Positions 53,364 through 64,000 of a stretch of 64,000 nt of DNA are shown here, piece after piece. The first letter of the stretch is position 1. The number at the start of each line of letters is the position of its first letter. The notes beneath the pieces were generated by a model. It was not told where the DNA came from. It saw only the letters and a list, made by a program, of their open reading frames with translations, and made no database searches. The DNA lies in NCBI GenBank assembly GCA_019095985.1, contig CM032667.1, positions 45,209,685 through 45,273,684 of the forward strand. The letters are read 5' to 3'. Both the position numbers and the translations under genes were made by a program. This stretch comes from Streblospio benedicti (Eukaryota > Annelida > Polychaeta > Spionida > Spionidae).

Positions 53364-54499
53364 CAGGGGGGTAGCCAGACTTTTTAAAAAGGTACGCACA
53401 AATTGCACCGTGAGGAGCAAAGCGCGGGCAGCGCAACATTCGCGACATGTGTCGCGTTTATATGACATCATTATCATTAATTTGCCTCTTATCATTATCA
53501 ACTCGTTAATAGAATTTTAATATGATTATCCTAAGGGACGGTGCAATATTTACCAGGAAGGGGGACCGGTGCATTTGGTAGGGGGACAGGTACTTTTTCA
53601 AGGTGCAAAGTAGGGGGACCGGATGATTTTTCATTCTCGTTGGGCATGGGACATGTACTTTTTTCTGCTGCTGAAATTCCACCTCGACGTAAGCGAATCG
53701 GTACAAATTAATCACGCGAATATTCATGGGAGGGGACGCAGACTTTTTTTATGAATAGAGGTCATGGGACATCAGGTTTTTTTTCATCACATCAGCAGGG
53801 GACAAGACCTTTTTTTCAGACAAGTTTTTCGATACGCACCGGTCCCCCCGCCTGTTAAATATTGCACCGTCCCTAAGGCACTAGGAATACGTTGAGATAT
53901 TTTTTCGGCTGATTTTATTTTTAGTGTACTATAGTGTTCTCATGCAAGCATCTTAAAACAATAACTTACCTAACCTCAACATTGAATTACTTACATGTTA
54001 CTTACATGTAATTGTTGCCAAAACATTGGTTAATGTGTAGAGCAACTTCAAGGCCACCACCTTCTTTAGTTAATATAATTACTTATTAGAACTTCAACTG
54101 TTCCAAGCGTGAGAACAGCATTCTAATTAGCAGCATAGTAACCAATAACTTGCAGCTTACTTACAGAGAGACTGGTCAAAACCTTGGTTAGACCATCTTC
54201 AAACCAACTTCAAAGCAATCTATTGACCTGACTGAGGTAATTATCTATAAGGCCAGTCTTAACAGGTCAAGTATTAGCTTGCAATTGGGTTACACAATCA
54301 TTACACAATGGGGGTAATTAGATCTAATTGGTTGAAGTATCACACCATTTAAACACAATCGACGGTTTGAGTGACATTCTTTTTCCAATTTTAGAAAAAT
54401 GAACGTATTGCTACAAAAAGGTAAGTCCCAAAAAATTATGGTGGCTTTTCAAAAAGGTACGCACGTGCGTATAGTGCGTATACTTATGCTACCTCCCTG
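53364..54499. mobile_element. Non-autonomous hAT-like transposon, 1136 bp
   Basis: The 8-bp direct repeat CTGACAAC flanks the element at 53356-53363 and 54500-54507. The ends CAGGGGGGTAGCCAGAC and (reversed) CAGGGAGGTAGCATAAG are inverted repeats, and AAAAAGGTACGCAC recurs in both subterminal regions. An 8-bp target duplication with CAGG-type ends is diagnostic of the hAT superfamily. No transposase frame is present. Confidence 0.85.
53529..53878. mobile_element. MITE nested in the hAT-like element
   Basis: CTAAGGGACGGTGCAATATT at the left is matched inverted by AATATTGCACCGTCCCTAAG at the right, extending inward to GGGGGACCGGTGC, so the terminal repeats are about 40 bp. The 350-bp body has repeated GGGGGACCGG and GGGACA(T/G) plus T-run blocks. 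It inserted into the older hAT-like copy. Confidence 0.85.
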
Positions 54500-57400
54500 C
54501 TGACAACAGATGAGGCCCGTAGTAGCACGGGCTGTGTTCATTGAGAGTTTTCGCCGTGTGTTGTAATCGTATGCATAATTGTACACACCAGTGGCTACAG
54601 CCGCTTCACAGTCCAATGGCCTGGGTCACCGTCTGCGGTGAACCTATGTAGTCTACGTTATTTCACAAGTCGTCGTACAACTGCGCATGCTCAGTGGATG
54701 TTGGATCAGCCATGTTTGTTGTGAACAAGATAGGAATGAAACAGACACTGTTATTTTTTTACAGGTGTAAGTGCTATTGCGTACGTTTTCTTCAGATATC
54801 ATAACGTTTCCAACTTTCTTCCACGGTACGGTATTTGGCCTACTTATTAGTTAATGTCCGCTAATTTCTGTTAATCCCGGGATAATCCACACAAATCTGC
54901 AGGGCGAATTTGATTGTGCGTCAAGGAGCTGTTCAGCTGAAGCCTACCATTGAACAGTGACCGCAGAACCTCCCAATCGAGAACACCTCTATATTAAGAC
55001 ATTGTACAGGACATTCCAAGTGGCTCTATATGTTCTTCCCAAGTCTAACCTAGTAGCTAGCCAATCAACTCACTGCTCAATTTTAGATAATTATTGACCT
55101 GCCAATTATTAACTAGTGCATTATGCATATTTTGGTCTAATTTTGAATATGTCAAAGGCTCTAAAACAAATGCCCTTGATATTCATGGTGCAGAAAGATC
55201 GTTTCCTAGTTTTAAAAACCGTAAAAATCCAGCATGAATCTCCATATAGAGACCGCCTCTCTATTCAGGTCACTAAAGGTGGGTCAGGTGGTCTTAATTT
55301 TACTATGTTACTAAAGAGCTTCCAGTGCAGCCATAGTCGAGAGTAACATTCTGCTATGGTATACCTCTGTGTGTACGAGCCGTCCCTCGTCACCCCGACC
55401 CCACCCCCACCCCTCCAAGCGTCGGCAGCAGCGGGCATTTGGTGATTACCCAGTAATCACATTAGCACACACGGCGTGCACTTATTACTGTGGAGTGGTC
55501 CTGGTGGTGGGAGACACGAGACACGCTCCGTGCTGGTAATTCTGTGTCTTCACCACAGCCGTCCACTGGGGACTGCGCTGTCGTGCTGTGACATACTTCA
55601 CCAGCCCCCGCCCAACCCTGCTGTAGAAAAGTGTACACACTCCCAGGATTACTAAACATGTCTATGTGATTACTACATGGAGCCATTCCCACCTCCAGGC
55701 ACGCGCTTTCTTCAAGTCTGTTCTGCTGCTCCCATTACTGGAGCAAGTCTAATTCACATAACATTCAAGCTGTTATGTTATAACTGCGCGAGATTCACGT
55801 CTAGCGGGACGTGTTCGCATTTTGCAGGTCACCTGATAAATGACCTCGTTTCGGATTCAAGATGGCCGCTGCGTGAGATTAGTGCATACAAACCAAACGG
55901 CACCTTGTGCCCCTCCCATCCCCGGCCCTGCTGCCGTGGTGCCCGGAGCCCTGGGGACGTATGCCGTGAAGCCACACACACTGGCTACACAATTACCGGC
56001 CCATTACCATATTGGATCTACGAGCTGTGTGTGGGGGAAGTTGTGTGTCGAGTGTGTGGTGTGGTGGTGGGGGGCAGTTCCAATCAAAAGGAGGCCACCG
56101 GGGCTGGTTTTTCTTACAGACGCGGATGGTGGTCAAAATACATACATATAGGGCCTACATGCAGGGCTACCAGATGTAGCTAGGTGTCTAGCCACCTGGT
56201 GGGGAAAATGGCATTACAGCTATGAAATGTGGTCGACAAGAAAATAACGTCGTGCGTAACAAAGCACGTGACTTTTGTGATTGTCCCCCGGGTGTGATGT
56301 GTCACGTGACGGGCACTGCTCTGTTATGATTGTGGCTCCATTCATCCCACAGTCGAGGCGCGGGGGTCCGGGGCTCCTCCCATTATTGCCCCGTGCTATC
56401 GCGGCCGGCCGCGGGTCATTAAGCATCATCAAGGCGCTAGTTCGCTGCTCATTACCTCCTGCTGCCGATACGTGGATGTGTCTGGAGAGGCTGCTCCATC
56501 AATCATAGAGCTTCCATTACTTTTACGATGTCTTATTGCTTCCTGTTTGACTACACAAGAGAGACGATGCTTACTGCTTCTTTTACAAAGACAGTGACAG
56601 TGAGCGCAGAACGCAATGGCAGAGTCACTTCTTGTAATTGAGCATGAACGCCTTATTTGAGACACTATTGTGGTGTTGGTTTTATGCATGGATGGGGAAT
56701 CGAAATAATAACATTGTATTTGACCCTTGACCTGTCCTACGACATCATCGTTTGTCGAAGTCCAGAAAGTGTTTTTCAAGTCACATGTTATCAGCTCTTT
56801 TGAAGACGCCCTTTACGCAGTGATCATTTGAAGCATCTGTCGCAAACCATAGCACGACAGACCCGATGTCATTATAGTACGTGGTTGTCTAAATAGAACA
56901 GGTTTTCTTAATTGTAGCTCTATACTGTAACACAAGAACAACTGAGGAACAGAGGCGATGCTATGATCACTTCCCAATATAATCCAACTCCTCGCCGTGT
57001 GGCAGAGATAGCCGTGTAGCGGACTGTGGCATCACAGAAATGAGCCGCGGCGTCTACAAAGGGCCAAATTGAGACTGAGAAGCTCATGATCTGTCAGAGT
57101 CCGGGACGTGAAGCGCACGGGACACGGCGCCGTGAGGTCTGCCGTACAACCTCTAGTAACAGACAGCCTCTCTAACAACAACACCTCTATAAACAGACCA
57201 GTTTGCGCGGGTACCGAGCCTTCACAAATAGAGACAACCGGCAACCTCCATAGAGAAAGCTACTGTACGTGTCAATTAAGAACAGGCCTACTTGCGGTCG
57301 GTTCATCGCAATAGAAAGGTCCTGCTGTAGCCGGTCACGTGAGTGTCCTTTGATGGCGCTGTTATGAGATGTGCTCACAAAAGACGATGACAGCCGCATA

Positions 57401-57828
57401 AACGGGGAACAAAGAGGGGAGGGGCGGGGGTAAACAAAGGGGAGGAGGGTTCATAAACAGCCATGTCTGTCTGCATCACGTGACAGCGGGCGGCGCTTTG
57501 ATGCCGGAAATAGACACGTCGTACGTTCTGTTGCTTACGTCTCACGTTTGACGTTCTTGTGCTATCGTAGGAATCTCCTTCATACTTCACATTGTATTCA
57601 GCGCTACAATATGTATGCAAAATAAATAGTTTAGGCCAACTCTGCGTTTCTCTTACATCATGCGAATACGTTCTACTTGTCATTCGTCATTTGCACTATA
57701 TAAGTTCGAACTAGCATGATAACCCTGTAGCCGTTGTAGTGCTTGATAACCGAAGAAATTACACGTCAATGTATGATGAAGCGCACAGTCACGTGCGGGC
57801 CCATCTCACTATCAGCCTGCACCGGAGC

Positions 57829-57883
57829 GGATTAACGCAATCAGACAATGGACGGGATAATCCACTCGCGGCGGGGTGGATTA
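57829..57883. promoter_or_regulatory. Second cluster of GGATTA/TAATCC sites
   Basis: GGATTA at 57829-57834, TAATCC at 57858-57863 and GGATTA at 57878-57883 lie within 55 bp of unique, GC-rich sequence about 1.5 kb before the first exon of the right-hand gene. The motif suits Otx/Pitx-type homeodomains. Function is inferred. Confidence 0.3.
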
Positions 57884-58764
57884 GGGCCATTAGGACAATC
57901 AGATCAGATCAGGGTTTGTGAGATTGGGAGAGGGGCGGATTGGGGGGGGGGTCTGTTAGAGTGAGTGACTGGAGACACCCAGATAAACAAGGTCGGCATT
58001 TACATGAAGCCGCCTTGAACGACGCGTTGTTGGTGTGATATGACGGTATTTAGGCGGCGGCGGCGGCGACGGCGCCGGCAGCAGCAACAACAACACTCGT
58101 GAATAGAAATTAAATCCTGTTTGTCATACAGTATCTACTGTCAAAACTGTTGAGAACACAGCCTTGGATGTCTTCTATGATATTTTATTGACATAAAACA
58201 TGCTGCAAAATGTACAAACAATTTAAAGGAATATGCTGTTGTGGTGGTGGGGTGGGGCGGTCACTCCATTTTTATTGACACCATTCAATTTTTCAATTTC
58301 CATTTATTGATATACTGATATGTGTGCGGGGTGGGGAAGGCGTGGGTATGACTAATTACGATTAATTAATTATGATTATGCAAGCTCTCAAAGTTGCACC
58401 AATCTGCCGTACTCGGCTGGCGGTAAAATCGGACATTTTATTTAAAAAAATGTATTTCGTTTTCAATATCATTATATGTACAAAACTTGCATATTCTTTT
58501 AGATGTGTCTAATGGTTTGATATTATGTCACTCTGATTCCACTCACAAATTATGTGAACCACGACGAATTTTACAAATATGTTTTTCTATGAGAAGGTTC
58601 GGTCCGGTTGCTAGAAAGATGAGCATACCAGAATGTACTGCTTCTCTCTATCTACGTCATATCTCACGGCTATATACGCAGTTGAAATAAACATGGACTC
58701 GTCAAGGCAGTGCGATAGATCAACCCGTGAAAACCGACAATGGGTAAAAGCAACCACATTGTCT

Positions 58765-60261
58765 GGTGATCCACTGTATGGACAAAGATCATTGGTCACA
58801 CCAAACGTTTCCCACTTACGTGCAACGTAACCCATGCCACGTTTTGCGTCACAATGTCACAATTTTAGAATCATCCAAATGGATCACACGGAAGACGAAT
58901 TTAAGCAGAAATCGCATTAAATTCCATTATCCTACATACTAACAACAACAAAATAGATTAAAAAAAACTAAAAACTAAAAATGAAGAAGAATTAAGAAGG
59001 TGGAAAATAAAAAAAAAACAGAAAAAAGAAACATTTACAATGTATTGATTCCACCGACAGAAATGGCAAGTTCAAGGAAAAAGGTAGAGTCTTTAGATAT
59101 TGTTAGATATTAATTATACACTTGTTTTATTGGATAAAATGGCATTTTTGTTTGAATTATATGGTGAAAAAACATGTGTCTTGATTTGTCTGTGTATTTT
59201 TAATACAATGTTACTCTAGTGTAGAATTAAAGCAAAAACGCGGGCTATCTGAGTAGCTAAAACTGAGTGTGATTTTTAAAAGATCTCATATATTCTATAT
59301 TGTTTTTTCTTTCTTTCTTTTTTTTTCAAAACACCACACCCACATTGACTATATGTTTAGGCGGCGAGTGTTTAATATCTGATGTTTTTTTTTCTAGTCG
59401 AGCTTCCTGCGTTATTTGAGGCCGTCGTTTTGGCGGAGAAACAAAGTTGCCCCAGCACCATTGGTGAGTATTTATTGATATACTTGAACAAAATGATGGT
59501 GACAGGCCGACGTCCCGTTTGATGTAGCAAACACATGTAAACTTTCTTCTATACTTATCATGAGTAATTTAAAGTGGTTACTATTAAAATCGTTCGATAC
59601 CTTTTCTCTGAGTTGATCATTATTTTGGGTTACATATTTGATCCACCAAAATATTTGCCGATTCCCCCCGCAGAAAGTTGATGGATATTCAACTTAACTA
59701 AACCTATGGTGATCTGTCCTACTCGAGCCGCACACCACACATTGACACCCTGCGCTATTTACACATATTTTTGAGGACATATAGTTAGTCTATGGCACTA
59801 TTAGTCTTTTGTATATGTATCAGGCCCACTGTACATGAAAGCGTCTAGGGGTGCATTTTGTTTTTTTATTGACACGTGTTTTTTACCCTGAGATGTTGAT
59901 TGACACTGACGCGCCTGGCATTGCGAAGAGAGGGTAAGAGAGGAATTATTTAATTCTGAAATTGGTGACCAATCTACTTTATTACGATTAGAGCAATAGT
60001 TTTAGTTCAGCTATCAAGTATTCTTAAATTATAAAAAAGAAAAGTATTGTTTGCCGAAGATTAATTGAACTGACTTTTACTATATTGCAATCAAGTGATG
60101 ACACCAACATATAAAAAAACGTGTAAAAACAATCAAAATTATAAATTATTGAATATACCATACATATTCATAATGTACTCATGTCGCACTAATCTGTGTG
60201 TTGTTAATATCTGCAAGGATAGTATATTGTTTACATATAGTGCAATTTAATAGTCACACTA
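58765..60261. repeat. First copy of a 1.5 kb duplication
   Basis: The sequence from GTGATCCACTGTATGG to TTAATAGTCACACTA recurs at 60362-61983 with only a few percent difference. This copy ends exactly at the assembly gap and the second begins exactly after it, which suggests two haplotypes or a mis-scaffolded overlap as much as a real tandem duplication. Confidence 0.9.
59398..59463 (+). CDS. Exon of unrecognised right-hand gene, copy 1
   Basis: 66 nt between TTTCTAG and GTGAGT. Two frames are open: phase 1 gives ELPALFEAVVLAEKQSCPST, phase 0 gives SSFLRYLRPSFWRRNKVAPA. All 66 bases are identical to the second copy although the flanks differ, which supports a constrained exon. No family recognised. 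Confidence 0.5.
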
Positions 60262-60361
60262 NNNNNNNNNNNNNNNNNNNNNNNNNNNNNNNNNNNNNNN
60301 NNNNNNNNNNNNNNNNNNNNNNNNNNNNNNNNNNNNNNNNNNNNNNNNNNNNNNNNNNNNN
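60262..60361. other. Assembly gap of 100 N between duplicate copies
   Basis: This run of N separates the two copies of the 1.5 kb duplication at their exact ends. Confidence 0.98.
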
Positions 60362-61983
60362 GTGATCCACTGTATGGATTAAGATTATTGACCACGCCAA
60401 ACGTTTCTCACTTACGTGCAACGTAACCCACGCCACGTGTTGCGTCACAATGTCACAATGTCAGAATCAGCCAAATAGATCACACGGAAGACGAATTTAA
60501 GCAGAAAACGCATTAAATTCGATTATTCTACATACTAACAACAATAAAATAGATAAAAAATAAAACTAAAAATGAAAAAGAACTAAGAAGGTTGAAAATA
60601 AATTTAAAAAAAAAAACAGAAAAAAGAAACATTTACATGTATTGATTCCACCGACAGAAATGGCAAGTTCGAGGAATAAGGTAGAGTCTTTAGATATTGT
60701 TAGATAATAATTATACACTTGTTTCATTTGATAAAATAGCATTTTTGTTTGAAATATATAAAAAAATATGTGTCTTGATGTGTCTGTGTATTTTTAATAC
60801 AATGTTACTCTAGTGTAGAATTAAAGCAAAACGCGGGCTATCTGAGTAGCTACAACTAAGTGTGATTTAAAAAAAAATCATGTATTCTATTTTCTTTTTT
60901 TTTCTTTCTTTCATTTCAAAACACCACACCCACATTGACTATATGTTTAGGCAGCGAGAGTTTAATATGTGATGGTTTTTTTCTAGTCGAGCTTCCTGCG
61001 TTATTTGAGGCCGTCGTTTTGGCGGAGAAACAAAGTTGCCCCAGCACCATTGGTGAGTATTCATTGATATACTTTAACAAAATGATGGTGACAGGCCGAC
61101 GTCCCGTCAGAGGCTGCTAGATAGTCTCCATGCTCAGTTGCTAGACATATAGACATTCGTATATGAATATAGAGATTATAGACATTAGCATAGCCTTTAA
61201 CTTGACGTCAGTCTATGATAATAAGTCTTATATTGACTACTATTGAATGTCATGGTGTTGCAAACACATGTAAACTTTCTTCTATACTTATCATGGGTAA
61301 TTTAAAGTGGTTACTATTAAAATCGTTCTATACTTTTTCTCTGAGTTGATCATTGTTTTGGGTTACATATTTGATCCACCAAAATATTTGCCGATTCCCC
61401 CCGCAGAAAGTTGATGGATATTCAACTTAACTAAACCTATGGTGATCTGTCCTACTCGAGCCGCACACCACACATTGACACATTCACACATATTTTGAGG
61501 ACATATAGTTAGTCTACGGCACTATTAGTCTTTTGTATATGTATCAGGCCCACTGTACATGAAAGCGTCTAGGGATGCATTTTGTTTTTTTATTGACACA
61601 TGTTTTTAACCCTGAGACGTTGATTGACACTGACGCGCCTGGCATTGCGCAGAGAGGGTAAGAGAGGAATTATTTAATTCTGAAATTGGTGACCAATCTA
61701 CTTTATTACGATTAGAGCAATAGTTTTAGTTCAGCTATCAAGTATTCTTAAAATAAAAAAAAAGAAAAGTATTGTTTGTCGAAGATTAATTGGAACTGAC
61801 TTTACTATAGTGCAATCAAGTGATGACACCAAAATATAAAAAAAAACGTGCAAAAACAATCAAAATTATAAATTATTGAATATAACATACATATTCATAA
61901 TGTACTCATGTCGCACTTATCTGTGTGTTGTTGATATCTGCAAGGATAGTAAATTTTTGCATATAGTGCAATTTAATAGTCAC
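60362..61983. repeat. Second copy of the 1.5 kb duplication
   Basis: Near-identical to 58765-60261 but with an extra block of about 150 bp at 61108-61259, absent from the first copy (CCGTTTGATGTAGC there). It continues into unique sequence at about 61984 (AAACTACACACAATGG). Confidence 0.9.
60987..61052 (+). CDS. Exon of unrecognised right-hand gene, copy 2
   Basis: Identical in sequence and splice sites to 59398-59463. If the duplication is an assembly artefact these are one exon; if real, the exon is duplicated in tandem. Confidence 0.5.
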
Positions 61984-62142
61984 ACTAAAACTACACACAA
62001 TGGAAGGTAATTTTCAATTATGCCGCCGCAATGTGATGGGATTTCTACGATTCACTGTGCATGTGCAACTTAGTCATTTATAGACTTATCTTATTTTCCC
62101 GTCGGATATATATGTAGTAACTACATTATATCTGTGTTTCAG

Positions 62143-62375
62143 GAAGTGTCTTGCCGTTAGGTCAAATCATTATCATTGGGTCATTAGATAATATTAATAC
62201 GATTTTTTTTATTAGAATTACGGAAATTACCTACTCAAACATTTACACTTATCATAGCGATATTCGTATGCCATTGCCAATACATCATACGATGGATTTC
62301 ATGCCTGTATTACTGTCATCATGCATGTTCAATAAAGTGAATTCTATATATTTCAAGCAATTTTCAAATCATTAA
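62143..62375 (+). CDS. Possible alternative terminal exon
   Basis: After GTTTCAG a phase-1 frame that would follow the preceding exon reads GSVLPLGQIIIIGSLDN and on to TAA at 62373-62375, with AATAAA at about 62330. It is AT-rich and unlike the neighbouring coding sequence, so it may be chance or a short alternative 3' end. Confidence 0.25.
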
Positions 62376-62592
62376 CTTATAAAATTTGCTTTAGATCAGC
62401 TGATTAGATTATCAAAGCAAGACTGGATGCGTGCGTGAAAGCAGAATACATACTTACTAAGCTACTTGAAATATTGGCATAATAATAATATTCCAAGACG
62501 TAACATATCTTGATATCTGTCAATGTCGAATTAATCAACACACAGCATCCGACCACGCCAGAGATTTACTCTTGTGTATACATGTATTTCAG

Positions 62593-62682
62593 AGTGATGA
62601 TGATGATGGTATTGATTCTGTGCCATCAGAGACAGAGTTTAGAAATAATATCAAGCATTTCTCCTCACCAGCAGATGTTCAT
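62593..62682 (+). CDS. Exon of unrecognised right-hand gene: acidic segment
   Basis: 30 codons between GTATTTCAG and GTAAGT, phase 0. It reads SDDDDGIDSVPSETEFRNNI then KHFSSPADVH. The acidic start suggests a nuclear or regulatory protein, but no domain was recognised. Confidence 0.6.
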
Positions 62683-62782
62683 GTAAGTTCATCATGCCAA
62701 TTATGATATGTATGTTTTTATTTGACCGTGCTGAACAGTGGCTTCTCTCATTACTTATATTTGTGTGGCAGTGTTTTTCTTT

Positions 62783-63216
62783 TCCTATGCTGGTTCTCAC
62801 TGGAGACTGGAATCTGAAGTGGACTGAAGTTGCAAATGACAATCAATATGTATACCGTTTAATGGTTTCTTAAAAATAGATATGCACGTATGTCACTTGT
62901 AAGCTTAGATATCTGTCGATCTCTAAACCCTACATAGCACCATTGTATACGTTAATTTATACATGTATTCCAGACCACTGTGCTCCCAGAGAGCGATCTG
63001 AAGAAAGCTGGCGTGGCGCGTCGTCCAAATAATATTGCTGTGAGTACACTACACCATTTCATTTTCATCTCACTTGTAAAAATGCATGTGTACGTAGTGA
63101 TGTTATTCCTATGCTGGTTTTCACTGGCGACTGAAATCTGAAGTACACCAATGTAGCAAATGCCAATTAAAATGAGTTCTGTTTAATGCTTTCTTAAAAT
63201 ATAGATACGGATGTAG
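62783..63216. repeat. Duplicated intronic block between small exons
   Basis: About 110 bp at 62783-62890 recurs at 63105-63216: CCTATGCTGGTT(C/T)TCACTGG, GACTG(G/A)AATCTGAAGT, GTTTAATG(G/C)TTTCTTAAAA(T)ATAGATA. The copies flank the exon at 62974, pointing to tandem duplication of an exon-intron unit. Confidence 0.75.
62974..63039 (+). CDS. Exon of unrecognised right-hand gene
   Basis: 22 codons between GTATTCCAG and GTGAGT, phase 0: TTVLPESDLKKAGVARRPNN then IA. Its acceptor context TACATGTATTCCAG nearly matches those of the exons on either side. Confidence 0.6.
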
Positions 63217-63554
63217 AATAAAATAAAATAGAATATTCAACCAATCATAGGTCATTTTACATGACATAGTATACAATAGTAGACATACTCAAATAATAAC
63301 AAACATACATATGATGGCACATACCTGCATATGATCAGAAACAAAGCTTGATTCTGATAATTACAAATAATAAATAAAATAGAATACAGTTTCCAACATG
63401 ATGAAGTTGATGAATATTAAACAGATGACAATCAAACTGGAGCTTAAGACTTAACAGGAACAAGTGTGTCAACTTGTAAGTTATTAGATCAACTGTTCAT
63501 AAAATACTATACCAGAATTGAGGGTTGTATCTAAGGTATATGCATGTATTGCAG

Positions 63555-63629
63555 AAGATAATCTACTTGGAGACAAATGTTCCTGGAATAAGGCATAGGA
63601 TGTTTATTCCCGCAGACGACATCATCCAG
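63555..63629 (+). CDS. Exon of unrecognised right-hand gene
   Basis: 25 codons between GTATTGCAG and GTGAGT, phase 0: KIIYLETNVPGIRHRMFIPA then DDIIQ. The gene continues beyond the right edge. Three consecutive phase-0 exons with good splice sites make a real gene likely, although the product is unknown to me. Confidence 0.62.
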
Positions 63630-64000
63630 GTGAGTACCCATGTTAATCATTTATCGATGTGTGCAACAATTTTGAAGGATGACATATATACAAATGTATA
63701 AATGGATTTTATTCAATATTTTGAAATGTACGTTTTGCATAGGTTACTTTCTATATAGGCTTCATTTTTCCAATCATAATTATTCAGTGTTTATTCGAAG
63801 TAAAGATCCTACGATTAAACACAAACACAATTGTGTGAAACGCAACAAACTGTTAGACATTGATAATTGAATTGCAGATGAAATATAATAGAACCTTTGT
63901 ATATCGAAACTTTAGGGTGAACAGCACCATACATGATACAACTAAGGGATCGTTCACAAATGACGTCAGCTCATTTTTGGCCTTTTTACCCCCCCCCATC

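Noticed and set aside
52987-53448. 153-codon minus-strand frame
   Set aside because: Made of CA-repeat, poly-G and the edge of a hAT-like element; not a gene.
55677-56183. 168-codon plus-strand frame
   Set aside because: No domain, poor composition continuity and no splice support; likely chance in GC-richer DNA.
58633-58830. Possible first exon of the right-hand gene (MDSSRQCDRSTRENRQW...)
   Set aside because: A start codon and a possible donor exist, but nothing supports joining it to the later exons.

Overview
The window is nuclear DNA of an animal, most likely a marine invertebrate. Two genes have many short GC-rich exons with clean GT-AG junctions, set in AT-rich introns full of short transposons, tRNA-derived SINEs and CA, GTTT and poly-G tracts. 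Both coding repertoires fit a non-vertebrate: a membrane guanylate cyclase with a NIT sensor, and a SUEL-lectin/CUB/sushi membrane protein. The species cannot be named from sequence alone. Two 100-N gaps (7142-7241 and 60262-60361), plus a stretch of stuttering homopolymers beside the first gap, show a draft assembly.

Layout. (1) 1-2347, minus: a decayed copy of a protein family that I recall as multi-copy and uncharacterised in aquatic animals. (2) 3341-12743, plus: the 3' part of a NIT-domain guanylate cyclase gene, 14 coding exons, opening inside the NIT sensor and ending at a stop, with a 3' UTR to about 13.7 kb. (3) 13.7-18.4 kb: intergenic space between convergent genes, with a GC-rich promoter-like island at 17.2-17.6 kb. 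(4) 18486-38984, minus: a complete 11-exon gene whose exon phases all agree, giving a 713-residue type I membrane protein (signal peptide, SUEL lectin, CUB, sushi-like module, one membrane helix, long cytoplasmic tail). (5) 39-58.7 kb: no convincing gene, but many small inverted-repeat transposons, a 1.1 kb hAT-like element with another element nested in it, SINE copies, and GC-rich islets that could be regulatory. (6) 58.7-63.6 kb, plus: small exons of an unrecognised gene that runs off the right edge. Its first part lies in a 1.5 kb duplication split by an assembly gap, so it may be two haplotypes placed in tandem.

How the parts relate. The cyclase should be a surface or ciliary receptor making cGMP in response to a small ligand bound by NIT, but this copy has altered residues in the catalytic signature and two one-base frame slips, so it is either a diverged or dying copy or carries sequence errors. 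The lectin/CUB protein is a cell-surface glycoprotein with a likely signalling or scaffolding tail. There is no sign that the two act together.

The most unusual pattern is that the exon edges of both genes are repeatedly copied into the adjoining introns as short, decaying tandem repeats that include the splice site. I count seven clear or probable cases, and in one of them a MITE sits between the copies.
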